A DNA stretch of 64,000 nucleotides from CAVPTL01 sp963729195 (GTDB lineage: Bacteria > Actinomycetota > Thermoleophilia > Gaiellales > JAICJC01), in the NCBI GenBank assembly GCA_963729195.1, contig CAVSNF010000020.1:248001-312000 (forward strand), in the 5' to 3' direction. The number at the start of each line of letters is the position of its first letter. The stretch's first letter is position 1. Positions 1 through 14,036 of this stretch are shown here, one piece after another. The notes beneath the pieces were generated by a model, which did not search any database, had not been told where the DNA came from, and saw only the letters and a program-made list of their open reading frames with translations. Position numbers and translations under genes: made by a program.

Positions 1-1
1 G

Positions 2-1025
2 ATTCCCACCTCGGGCACCACCGGCCGGTCGAAGCTGGTCACCCAGACACAGCGCGCCTACACGATGGCGGGTGAGGGCTTCCCCTGGTGGATGGAGCTC
101 GGCCCCGACGACCGGCTGATGACCTCGCTGCCGCTGTTTCACATCAACGCGCCGGCGTACTCGATGCTGGGATCGATCGCCGCGCGGGCCGGCCTGGCAC
201 TCCTGCCGCGGTTCTCGGCCAGCGGGTTCATCGACTCGGCCCGGCGCCACGGCGCCACCGAGTTCAATGCGATCGGGGCGATGCTCGAGATCCTGATGCG
301 CCAGCCCGAGCGGGCAGACGACGCCGACAGTCCTCTGCGGCTGTGCTACACCGGCCCGGCTCCCACCCGCGAGCGCCAGCTCCAGATCGAGGCCCGTTTC
401 GGCCTTCGGATCGTGGCCGGGTATGCCATGTCCGAGACTCCCTACGGCACCATCTGGGCGCGCGGCACCCGCCCGTACGGCACGCTGGGAAGCATCCGCC
501 AGCACCCGCGGCTGGGCGTGATCAACGAGGGCCGGGTGGTGGACGGCGAGCTGCAGCTGCGAAACCCCGCCGTGATGGCGGGCTACTGGGGCATGCCGGA
601 AGAGACCGCGCAGGTGCTGTCCGATGACGGCTGGCTTCGCACCGGCGATCTGGTCGAGCCGAACGCGGATGGGACATACACCTTCGTCGGCCGGCTCAAG
701 GAGGTGATCCGCCGTCGCGGCGAGAACGTGGCCCCGGGCGAGATCGAGGAGGCGCTGGCCGACCCACCCCGACGTGCTGGAGGCGGCGGTGGTGGGGGTG
801 CCGTCGGAGCTCAGTGAGGAGGAGATCAAGGCCTTCGTGATGGTCGCCGATCCCGCTGCCGTCGACCTGGCTGCCGTGCGCGCGACCGCGGCCGAGCGGC
901 TGACGCCGTTCAAGGTCCCCCGCTACCTTGAGGCCGTGACCGATCTTCCCCGCACACCCACAGGCCGGATCGCCAAGCACCGGCTGGACCGCGAGCGCAC
1001 CGACCAGGAGGCTGATTTCGCATGA
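2..1025 (+). CDS. Acyl-CoA synthetase (AMP-binding), 5'-truncated, frameshifted
   Basis: This is the C-terminal two thirds of an adenylate-forming acyl-CoA synthetase, which activates a carboxylic acid with ATP and passes it to CoA. The window opens inside the phosphate loop (TSGTTGRSK). The order of later motifs is correct: YAMSETPYG, GWLRTGDL, GRLKEVIRRRGENV, and the C-terminal PRTPTGRIAKHRL with the catalytic lysine. One extra C in the run at 761-770 breaks the frame where the family usually reads ADHPDVLEAAVVG; reading resumes in another frame to the stop at 1023-1025. The stop overlaps the next start as ATGA, so the two genes are probably translationally coupled. The acid substrate cannot be told from sequence. 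Confidence 0.88.
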
Positions 1026-1769
1026 GCGACGACGACTGGCTGCGCACCGGCATCGGTGCCTCGACGCCCGACACGATCACCATCCGCGGCCGCAACCTGG
1101 CCGACGAGCTGATGGGCCACGTCACCTTCACCGAGCTGGCCTTCCTGCTGGTGAGAGGTGAGCAGCCCACCGCGGGGCAGGCGCGCATGCTCGACGCGGT
1201 GCTGGTGTCGCTGGCCGACCACGGCCTGACGCCGACGGTGCTGGCGGCTCGGCTGACCTACACCGGTGCGCCCGAGGCGCTCCAGGGCGCGGTCGCGTCG
1301 GGGCTGCTGGGTGCCGGCAGCGTGTTCCTGGGCGTGGTCGAGGATACCGCGGTGTTCCTGCAGGACATCACCGATGCCGGCGGCGCCGATGCTGCGGTGC
1401 GAGCCCGGCTGGCCGCCGGCAAGCGGGTGCCCGGCCTCGGTCATCCCGTGCACAAGCTGGAGGATCCGCGCACACCGCGGATGTATGCGATCGCCGAGGA
1501 GACCGGCCAGCTCGGCCCCAACCTGCGAGGCGCTGCGGTGGGTCGCCGCCGCCCACGCCGAGCAGACCGGCCGGGCGCTTCCCATCAACGGCGCCGGGGT
1601 GGCCGGGGCCGCGCTGGCCGACCTCGGCTTCACTCCCGCGATCGTGCGCGGGTTCGCGCTGATCGCCCGCACCGCCGGCGTGGTCGCCCACCTGGCCGAG
1701 GAGATGCAGCAGCCGATCGGCATGCAGCTGTTCAAAGAGGTCGACCACCGCGCCCACTACACCAGCTGA
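1022..1769 (+). CDS. Citrate synthase-like protein (citryl-CoA lyase type), frameshifted
   Basis: About 248 residues, much shorter than citrate synthase (roughly 370-430), but with its C-terminal active-site elements: GLGHPVHKLEDPR (catalytic His and downstream Asp-Pro-Arg) and ARTAGVVAHLAEE near the end. This size class is usually named citryl-CoA lyase, which cleaves citryl-CoA to acetyl-CoA and oxaloacetate. One indel near 1530-1540 shifts the frame between the LGPNL and EALRWVAAAHAEQ segments. Without correcting it, the first half reads on into the next gene, giving a false 388-residue hybrid. It overlaps the acyl-CoA synthetase by 4 nt (ATGA), suggesting that the two act on the same acyl-CoA. 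The true substrate is unknown. Confidence 0.8.
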
Positions 1770-1777
1770 GGAGAGCC

Positions 1778-2188
1778 ATGGATCCCCGACCACCCGTTCC
1801 CCCGTTCACGCTCGAGACCGCCAAGCAGAAGGTGCAGGCGGCTGAGGACGCCTGGAATACCTGCGAGCCCGAGCGTGTCGCCCAGGCCTACACGCTCGAT
1901 TCCAAGTGGCGCAACCGCGACGAGTTCTTCGAGGGCCGGGAGGCGATCATCGCCTTTCTCCATCGCAAGTGGGAGAAGGAGCTGCAGTACAAGCTGCGCA
2001 AGGAGCTGTGGTGCCACGACGGCAATCGCATCTCGGTGCGGTTCGAGTACGAGAGCCACGACGCCTCGGGGCAGTGGTGGCGATCGCACGGCAACGAGCA
2101 CTGGGAGTTCGACGAGCTGGGGTACATGCGCCGCCGCGACGCGAGCATCAACGACTATCGGATTGAGGAGTCTGAGCGTCGGCTGTGA
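1778..2188 (+). CDS. NTF2-like (DUF1348) protein
   Basis: A 136-residue cone-shaped NTF2/SnoaL-fold protein of the DUF1348 type. The sequence is Trp- and charge-rich, with the family-like segments FEGREAIIAFL and WWRSHGNEHWEFD. I chose the ATG at 1778 because GAGGAG lies just upstream at about 1768-1773, right after the stop of the citryl-CoA-lyase-like gene. The last 41 nt overlap the convergent SulP gene. Members are often annotated as small ligand-binding proteins or isomerases with no firm function; none is assigned here. Confidence 0.85.
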   Translation: MDPRPPVPPFTLETAKQKVQAAEDAWNTCEPERVAQAYTLDSKWRNRDEFFEGREAIIAFLHRKWEKELQYKLRKELWCHDGNRISVRFEYESHDASGQWWRSHGNEHWEFDELGYMRRRDASINDYRIEESERRL

Positions 2189-3849
2189 TCAGCCAGTGCT
2201 CGGCGTCCTCGAAGGCCTCCATGCTCGACTCGCCCAGCCGGGGGGTGGCTTCGTACACCTCCACCTTGCCGGCCGCCTCGACCCGGCGTGACCGGCGCAT
2301 CTGCTCGACCAGCTCGGGGGCGACGCCGCTCAGATAGAGCCGGCCGCCGACCTCGCGGAGCTTCTCGGCGTAGTCGCCGAGCACCAGGAAGGCGGTGGCA
2401 CCGAGCGACGTGCGCCCGCGCAGGCGCAGCACCACCACCGGCTCCTCCGAGCCGGCCGGATCGGGCAGCCTGGCCTGCAGCGTGCGGGCGCCGGCGTAGA
2501 ACAGGCTGCCGTACACGTCCAGCATGGTGACCGCCCTGCTGGGCAGCCGTTTGGGTGCGGGGTGCTCCTCGAAGGTGTCGCCCACCGGCACCAGCTCGAC
2601 CACCGTCAGATCGAGTGCGTCACGGTTGAGCTGCAGCATCAGCGACAGCGCCACGCCGATCCCCACCGCTGCTGCGATCGGCAGAAACAGCGTCGACAGA
2701 AACGTGGTCGCGATCGCGATCTGGGAGGTGCTGCCGGTGCGCAGGATGGCGCGGATCTCGGGAACCCGGATCGAGCGCACGGCGGCGTAGATCAGGATGC
2801 CCGACGAGGGTGGGGATGGGCACCTTGCCGACGATCCCCGAGAACGCCACCAGGATCGCCAGCATCCACATGCCGGCGAAGATCCCCGCCCAGCGCGAGC
2901 GGGCACCCGCTGCCAGGTTCAGCGCCGTCTGGCCGACCGAGCCGCCCACCGGCTGGCCGCGGAAGAGCGCCGAGGCGAGGTTGCCGATACCCGCCGCCAG
3001 GAAGTCGCGATCGATCCGCGACGGCTTGCCGTCGGGGTTGGGCGCCGATTCCGCCACGCCCGCCCCCTGCACCAGCACCAGCACCGCGATGGCGGCGGCG
3101 CCCGCCAGCAGGTCGAAGCTGAACACCGACAGGTCGGGGATGTGCGGCAGCGGCACGCCGGTGGGGATGGCGCCGTCGTCAGAGACGCGTTCGATGTTGT
3201 CCACGCCCAGCGAGGCGATGGTGGGGATCACCAGGCCGAACACGGCCGCGTACGGCCGCAGCCGGGTGCGGGCCACGATCGCCACGATCGCGAGCGCCGA
3301 GAGCCCCACGGCGGTCGAGGCCAGGCTGATCCGGCTGGGGTGGGTGATCAGGTCGTAGGCCTTGGCGATCGCGGTCGATCCGGACACCGCGGCGCCGGTG
3401 AGGTTGCCGAGCTGGCCGAGCACGATGTTGGTGGCAACCCCGGTGAGGAAGCCGATCATCACCGAGATCGAGACAAACCGGGTGTAGCGGCCCAGCTTGA
3501 GCAGGCCGGCGGCGATCATCGCGATGCCGCCCATCAGCGTCAGCAGCACCAGCACCTCCGGCCGGTCGGCCGGGGCGACGTTGACCAGCGTCGAGCCGGC
3601 GGTCAGGGCCGCGGCGCTGGTGGTCGTGACCACCATCAGCTGGGTGCTGGACGAGAGTCCGCCGGCGATCGGGCCGGCGAAGCTCGCGTACAGACCGATC
3701 ACCGGGTTCACGCCGGCCAGCACCGCCGCCGCCATGCCGTCGGGCACTCCGCCGACTGCCACCGGCAGGCCGGCCAGCGCATCGCGCTTGACGGTTGCCT
3801 TCTGCGGGGCGACCGTGGCCGCATGTTGGCGGAGCCGCAGGTTCACCGT
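2148..3849 (-). CDS. SulP-family anion transporter with STAS domain, frameshifted
   Basis: About 566 residues. The N-terminal 400 form the SulP membrane core (conserved GLYASFAGPIAGGLSSSTQL near the start, then repeated hydrophobic helices), which moves sulfate, bicarbonate or other anions. The C-terminal part has the STAS regulatory fold (TMLDVYGSLFYAGARTLQ). The frame changes near 2805-2815, between VGKVPIPTL and GILIYAAVRSIRV. An ATG exists at 3879, but it overlaps the divergent racemase start, so I prefer the GTG at 3849. The substrate cannot be read from sequence, and no carbonic anhydrase or sulfur gene is adjacent. Confidence 0.85.
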
Positions 3850-3869
3850 CGGTATCCTGGCGGGCACCG

Positions 3870-4899
3870 ATGAGAACACAACACGCGATTACTGTGGTTG
3901 GCTGTCATGCTGGAGGAGAGGTCGGCAATGTCGTCACCGGCGGCGTGCTGCCGCCCGATGGTGACACCGTATTCGATCGGATGCAGGCGCTGGCTCGCGA
4001 CGGCGACGGTTTGCGCAGCCTGCTGTTGCACGAGCCGCGCGGAAGCGTGGCCGTGCACGCCAATCTGGTGGTGCCCTCGCGCCTTCCCGACTGCGCTGCG
4101 GGGTTCATCATCATGGAGCCGACCGAGTACCCGCCAATGTCGGGTTCCAATGCCATCTGCACCGCCACCGTGCTGCTCGAGACCGGCATGGTGGAGATGC
4201 GCGAGCCCGAGACGGTGTTTCGGCTGGAGGCGCCGGGTGGCGTGATCGAGCTGCGGGCGGCCTGCCGCGACGGCCGCTGCGAGTCGGTCGAGCTGACCAA
4301 CGTGCCGAGCTTTGCGCACGGCCTCGACCTGCCGCTGGAGGTCGAGGGGCTGGGCACGCTGACCGTCGATATCTCATACGGAGGCATGTGGTTTGCGATC
4401 GCGGATGCGGCCGCGCTGGGCTTTGCCATCGAGCCGGACGAGGCCCGCGATCTGACTGCGGTGGGCGAGCGCATCCGTGAGGCCGCCGGCGAACAGATTA
4501 CGTGCGTCCACCCCGAGAATCCCGATATCGCCGGGGTCAGCATCGTCCAGATCGCGGCACCCTGGAACGGGGTGGGGAAGGTCACCCGAAACGCGGTTGT
4601 GATCTCTCCCGGGCGGCTCGACCGGTCGGCCTGCGGCACCGGGTTGAGCGCGCGGCTGGCGGCGCTGCACGCCCGCGGATCGATGTCTGTGGGCGACTCG
4701 ATGACGGCGCGCCTCGGCGCTGGGCACCACCTTCGACGGCCGGATTGTGGCCGCCGCCACCGTCGGAGACAGGCCGGGGATCGTGCCGGCGATCCGCGGC
4801 AGCGCCTGGATCACCGGGATCAACCAGGTGTTCGTCGATCCGTCTGACCCGTTCCCCGAGGGGTACCTGATGTCAGACACCTGGGGCAGCCGAGACTGA
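3870..4899 (+). CDS. Proline racemase / hydroxyproline epimerase family enzyme
   Basis: About 342 residues, the usual length for cofactor-independent proline racemase-fold enzymes, which use two thiols or other residues on opposite faces of the alpha carbon. The second catalytic Cys is present (RSACGTGLSARLA). At the first position the family's CGH motif is replaced by SGSNAIC, so Ser stands where racemases have Cys. Ser/Cys pairs are reported in hydroxyproline epimerase-like members, so a hydroxyproline substrate is more likely than proline. A frameshift near 4710-4720 hides the last 60 residues, which read GTTFDGRIVAAATVGDRPG and end at 4899. The promoter is unclear because only about 20 bp separate it from the divergent SulP gene. 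Confidence 0.85.
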
Positions 4900-4946
4900 A
4901 TCAAAAGTTTCATTCACCATTTGCATACAAATCAAACGGTTTGATT
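4898..4946. promoter_or_regulatory. Two matching palindromes upstream of gltB (putative operator pair)
   Basis: In an unusually AT-rich strip before gltB, AATCAAA-cgg-TTTGATT at 4930-4946 is a perfect 7-bp inverted repeat. A second, one-mismatch copy, GAATCAAA-ag-TTTCATTC, lies at 4898-4915 and overlaps the racemase stop codon. The centres are about 31-32 bp apart, three helical turns, so two dimers would sit on the same face. This is what a cooperative repressor or activator site looks like. The regulator is unknown; the sequence does not resemble an AmtR box. Confidence 0.5.
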
Positions 4947-4963
4947 CATGCTAAGGTGATCGG

Positions 4964-9372
<4,409 letters not shown>

Positions 9373-9380
<8 letters not shown>

Positions 9381-10822
9381 TCCCCGCGGCTTCCTGGAGA
9401 TCGAGCGGCGCGGCTCCGAGTATCGGCCGGTGGCACGAGCGGCTGGCCGATCAGCTGCACCAGGCGATCCCGCCGTCCGACGACGAGGTGCGTGCCCAGG
9501 CGACCAGGTGCATGGGCTGTGGCGTGCCGTTCTGTCATTCCGGCTGTCCGCTGACCAACACCATCCCCGACTGGAACGATCTCGCCCGTCGCGGGCTGTG
9601 GAGCGAGGCGGCCGAGGAGCTGCACTCCACCAACAACTTTCCCGAGCTGACCGGGCGGCTGTGCCCGGCGCCGTGCGAGGAGGCGTGCGTGCTGGCGTTG
9701 AACGACGAGCCGGTCACGATTCGCGAGATCGAGCTTGCGATCGCCGATCGCGCTGTCGGCGGTGGGTGGGAGCCGCAGCTTCCGGCGTCGGCTTCGGGGC
9801 GGTCGGTGGCGGTCGTCGGCAGCGGCCCGGCGGGGCTGGCGGCGGCCCAGCAGCTGACCCGCGCGGGCCATGCGGTGACGGTGTTCGAGCGCGATCCGGC
9901 GCCGGGCGGGCTGCTGCGCTTCGGGATTCCCGACTACAAGCTGGAGAAGTCGGTGATCGATGCCCGCCTGGATCAGATGCGGGCCGAGGGCACGGTGTTC
10001 GAGTGCGGCGTGGACGTCGGCACCGGGCTGGCGGCGGACGAGCTGCGGCAGCGGTTCGATGCGGTGGTGCTGGCCACCGGAGCGCAGCGACCGCGAGACG
10101 TCGACCTGCCCGGCCGCGACTTGCTGGGAGTCGAGTTCGCGATGCCGTATCTGACCGGTCGAAACCGCGCGCTGGGCGGCTTCGAGGCGGTCGCGCCGAC
10201 GCTCTCTGCGGCGGGCGCCAAGGTCGTGATCCTGGGCGGCGGCGACACCAGCGCAGACTGCCTCGGCTGCGCGCTGCGGGAGCAGGCCGAGTCGGTGATC
10301 GAGGTGGCCCACGGGCCGACTCCTCCGACCGCTCGCAGCCCGCTGCGGGTGTGGCCGGAGTGGCCGTTCGTGTTGCGCTCGTACGGCGCTCATGCCGAGG
10401 GCGGCGAGCGCGAGTTTCAGCTGGAGCCGATCGAGTTTCTGGGCACCGACGGCCGGCTGACTGCGATCCGGTTGGAGCGGATGGAGTTTCCCGGGTTCGA
10501 CGGCGTCGGCCGCCGGCCGCGGCCCCAGCCGACCGGTGAGCAGTTCGTGCTGGATGCCGACCTGGTGCTGATCGCGGTGGGATTCACCGGCGCCGAGAAC
10601 TCGCCGCTGCTGACCCAGCTGGGCATCGAGCTGGGCCCGGCGCTGACCATCCCGGTGGACGGGGCCTTGCAGACCGCCGCCGACGGCGTCTTCGCCGCCG
10701 GCGACTGCGTCCGCGGCGCCGACCTGATCGTGACCGCGATCGCCGACGGCCGCCGAGCCGCCGCCGCAGCCAACGCCTACCTCGCCACCATCCCCATTGC
10801 CGGTGGGTTTCTCCGCCGCTAA
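9373..10822 (+). CDS. gltD: Glutamate synthase small subunit, one frameshift
   Basis: The small subunit carries NADPH oxidation and electron transfer to GltB. About 482 residues, family length. It begins MPDPRGFLEIERRGSEY, shifts frame near 9432 (an extra C in YRPVAERLAD), then shows two N-terminal 4Fe-4S cysteine clusters (RCMGCGVPFCHSGCP and GRLCPAPCEEAC), the FAD site GSGPAGLAAAQQL, the NADPH site ILGGGDTSADC and the final VFAAGDCVRGADL. Its ATG lies inside the last codons of gltB. Taken literally, one open frame at 7637-10822 fuses GltB and GltD, but that results from two compensating indels. The stop is followed within 2 nt by a hairpin repeat that may end transcription. Confidence 0.94.
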
Positions 10823-10823
10823 C

Positions 10824-10854
10824 GTGAATAACGGTGCCAGGCACCGTTATTCAC
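10824..10854. repeat. REP-like palindrome copy 1
   Basis: A 31-bp near-perfect palindrome: left arm GTGAATAACGGTGCC, centre A, right arm its reverse complement. It starts 2 nt after the gltD stop. The same element recurs near 36.8-37.0 and 55.5 kb. It could act as a terminator or mRNA-stabilising hairpin, or be a REP element moved by a transposase elsewhere in the genome. Confidence 0.85.
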
Positions 10855-10987
10855 CACGAGCCTCAGCCACCCCGCCTCCAGGTCCTCTGAAAGTTCGAAA
10901 TTTTGTACCAACGGGGAGGTGACGTCCGCCCCGCCGTGTGACGGGAGCTACAGACGGCAGCCGCCAGTTGGCAGTCAGGTGGACAGA

Positions 10988-11020
10988 GTGAATAATTGGT
11001 GCCTGGCACCAATTATTCAA
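10988..11020. repeat. REP-like palindrome copy 2 (AATTGG variant)
   Basis: A 33-bp palindrome with arms TGAATAATTGGTGCC and its complement. Relative to copy 1, AACGG is replaced by AATTGG on one arm and the matching change is on the other, so pairing is kept. It lies 15 nt beyond the MMPL stop, on the opposite side of the 10.8-11.0 kb gene-free gap from copy 1. The rest of the gap (10855-10987) holds nothing recognisable. Confidence 0.82.
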
Positions 11021-11035
11021 GCTGCGGTGAGTCCG

Positions 11036-14024
11036 TTACTCGCCGGCGGTCTCGGCCGGCTGGGGAGCGGCGGGTGAGGGCTGGTCGCCGAGGGTGGTGC
11101 CTTCAATGTCGATCTTGGGCACGATCTTGCCCAGCAGGCTGGGCATCCACCAGGCCCATCGGCCCATCAAGGTCAGCAACGCGGGGGCGAGCAGCAGCAC
11201 CATCGTGGCGGCCAGCGCAACCGCGCTCGCCAGGCCCACGCCGAACTGCTTGACCACCGGATCGCCGTTGAGGATGAAGCTCGAGAACACCGACATCATG
11301 ATCAGCGCGGCCGCGGCGATCACCCGGGCGCTGGCCTTGAGGCCGAGCCGCACCGACGTCTTGTCGTTCTCGCCGTGTGCGCGGAAATGGTCGACCGAGG
11401 ACAGCAGGAACACCTGATAGTCCATGCTCAGCCCGAACAGCACCGCGAACATCATCAGCGGTACGAAGCTCGCGATCGGGACGGTCGATGCGGTCGTGTC
11501 GATTCCCGACCAGGCTGATGCCCCAGCCCCACTGAAAGACGGCGGTGACGATGCCGAACGCCGCCATCGCGGTGAGGAAGTTGGTGACCGCGGCCTGCAG
11601 CGGGATCGCCACCGACCTGAACGCCACCAGCAACACCAGCATGCTGAGCACCAGGATGGTCACGATCACCAGCGGCAGCCTGCTCGCGATCTCGCTGGCC
11701 AGGTCGACGTTGCTGGCGGTCGAGCCGCCCACGTAGGCGGTCAGGCCCTTGCTGCTGCTGGCGGGGATCACCGTGTCGCGCAGATGGCCCACCAGGTTGG
11801 CGGTCGCCACCGCCGACGGCGCGGTGGTCGCGATCACGGTGAACACCACATCGTTGCCGCGCTTTGAGATCTGCGGCGGAGAGACCAGCTCGTCGCCCTT
11901 GGTGTTGGTCAGCCCGTCCTGGAGCTTGACCAGCCGCGGGTCGGTGCCGCGATCGTCGCCGCCGGCCTTGGTGAGCGTGTTCACCAGCTGGTTGTGCAGC
12001 TGGGTCGCCTGCTTCTGCTGCTTGGCGGCCTTTGCCTGGAGCGCGTCGAGATCGGCCTTCTGCTGTTGCAGCTCGGCGGCTTGGGCCTGCAGTGCGTCGG
12101 CCTGCTTCTGGAGCGCGTCGCCCTGCTTTTGGAGGGCGTCGGCCTGGGCCTGGAGCTGCGCCCCCTGGGCCTCGAGCTGCTGCTTTTGGGCGTTCAGCGA
12201 CGCCGCCTGGACCGCCAGCGCCTCGGCCTGGCGCTTCGAGCCTCTTGGCCTCAGCCCGGTCGTGCTTGAGCTCGGCGATGGTGGCCGTCGCTGCAGTCTG
12301 AAGCCGCGCCAGTCGCTGCTGCAGCCGCGCCAGCCGGGTGGGGTCGGTGACGGTTGCGATCAGCTGCTCCACCCGCCGGATCTCGGCCTCGATCGCGACC
12401 AGCCGCACCGCCTGGCGCTTGGCCTTCTGCTCCAGCGCCCGGGCTTCGCTTTTGAGCTGGTTGCGTTCGGCGTCGAGCTGGGCCGCCTGGGCCTCCAGCG
12501 ACGCCTGCTGGGCTTGCAGCGCAGCCTCCTGGCGCTGCAGCTCGGCGGCCTGCTGGTTGAGTGACGCCTGCTGTTTCTCCAAGACCGCCTGCTGCTGCTC
12601 CAGCGACGCCTGTCCCGACTTGAGCTCGGCAGCCATCTGGTTGCCCTGCTTCTGCTCGGCGTCGAGCTCGTTCTGGAGCTGCTTCAGCTGGTTCTCCTGG
12701 GCGGTCACCGTCGGGTCGGCCTTGGCGTCGGGTGCCAGCGCGACCGCCACGATCAGCGGGCCGTTGTAGCCGGGGCCAAAGCCGCTGGCCATCAGGTCAT
12801 AGGCCTTGCGCTCCATCGTCGACGGTGATGTCTGTCCGATGTTCTCCTGACCCAGGCGGAGCGTGAATACCGGGATGATCAGCGGTACCAGGATGGCCGC
12901 GGCGATCGCGACGGAAACCCACGGCCGGCGGGTGACGAAGTTCGACCAGTGCCCCCACAGGCCGACCTTCTCCGGGTCGTCGGAGGGATGCAGGCGGGCC
13001 GGCAAGGCGATCGAGTTGATGAACTTGCCTGCCAGCGACATCAGGGCGGGCAGCAGCGTGATCGCTGCAAGCACGGCGGTGCCCACCGCCACCGCCGCGG
13101 TGTAGCCGAGCGCGGACACCAGCGGGATCCCCGCCACCACCAGGGACACCAGCGCGACCACCACGGTGCAGCCGGCGAACACCACCGCGGTGCCGGCCGT
13201 GCCCACCGCCCGGGCCACCGACTCGTGCATCTCCACGCCTTCGCGCATCTGCGTGCGGTGGCGCGTCACCAGAAACAGCGCGTAGTCGATACCGACCGCC
13301 AGGCCGATCATGGTGGCCACGGTGTGGGCGATATCGGGCACGGCGATCAGGTGTCCGAGCAGGCCGATCACGCCCAGGGCGGTGGTCAGCCCCAGGATCG
13401 CTGTGGCGATCGGCATGCCCATCGCCACCACCGTGCCGAAGGTGAAGGTCAGGATCAGCATTGCCGCCAGGATCCCGATCAGGTCGCTGGTGGAGGTGTC
13501 GTTGGGGGAGAGCACCGACCCGATCGACCCGCCCCCCTGGACGTCCATCCCGGCCTTCTTGCCGGGCTCGGCGGCGTCCATCACCCGCTGCGCCTGCGGC
13601 CTCGGTCAGCTCGCTGGAGCTGATCTTGAGCAGAGCCGAGATGAACGCCGTCTGCTTGTCCTTCGAGATCTGGGCAGCCCCGTCCTGGTCAAACGGGCTG
13701 ACGGCACTGGAGACGAAGGGGATCTTCTTGATCGCCTTGTAGGAGTCCGTGATCGCGGTCTTATTGGCCGAGTCGGTCACCTTGCCCTTGGTGACGTGGA
13801 AGATGATCGGATTCGATCCGTTCTGCTGCGGCGGGAACCCGGCCTCGAGCAGGTCGGTGGCCTTCTGGCTGCCGGTGCCGGGGAGCGTGACGTTGTTGTT
13901 GGTCTCGGCTCCGACAGCTTTCACGAGCAGCGTCACGCCGGCCGCGCCAATGATCCAGAGCACAATCACGATCATCGGGTGGGCGGCCACCAAGCGCCCG
14001 AGCCGGTAGAGCAGTCCTGGCCAT
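11036..14024 (-). CDS. MMPL-family RND transporter with long coiled-coil insert, frameshifted
   Basis: About 995 residues, an MmpL-like exporter of the RND superfamily driven by proton flow. It has two blocks of membrane helices. The first includes MIGLAVGIDYALFLVTRHR (the GxxxDY proton-relay signature) and the second LFGLSMDYQVFLLS, where the repeat of this signature is expected. The second extracytoplasmic domain holds roughly 240 residues of heptad-like sequence rich in Gln, Ala and Leu (for example LQKQGDALQKQADALQ), a long coiled coil. Mycobacterial MmpL4/5 have a comparable insert. Frames change near 11510, 12240, 13600 and 14012. I place the start at ATG 14024 because GLLYRLGRLVAAHP precedes the first open GTG. 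The substrate is unknown. Confidence 0.88.
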
Positions 14025-14036
14025 CAGCCGCGACAA

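Noticed and set aside
1022..2188. Single frame joining the citryl-CoA-lyase-like protein and the NTF2-like protein
   Set aside because: The expected end of the first protein is in another frame and the second has its own start and ribosome site, so the join comes from an indel.
2797..3873. Long plus-strand open frame opposite the SulP gene
   Set aside because: Composition is dominated by Arg, Gly, His and Gln with no motif; the SulP gene explains the region.
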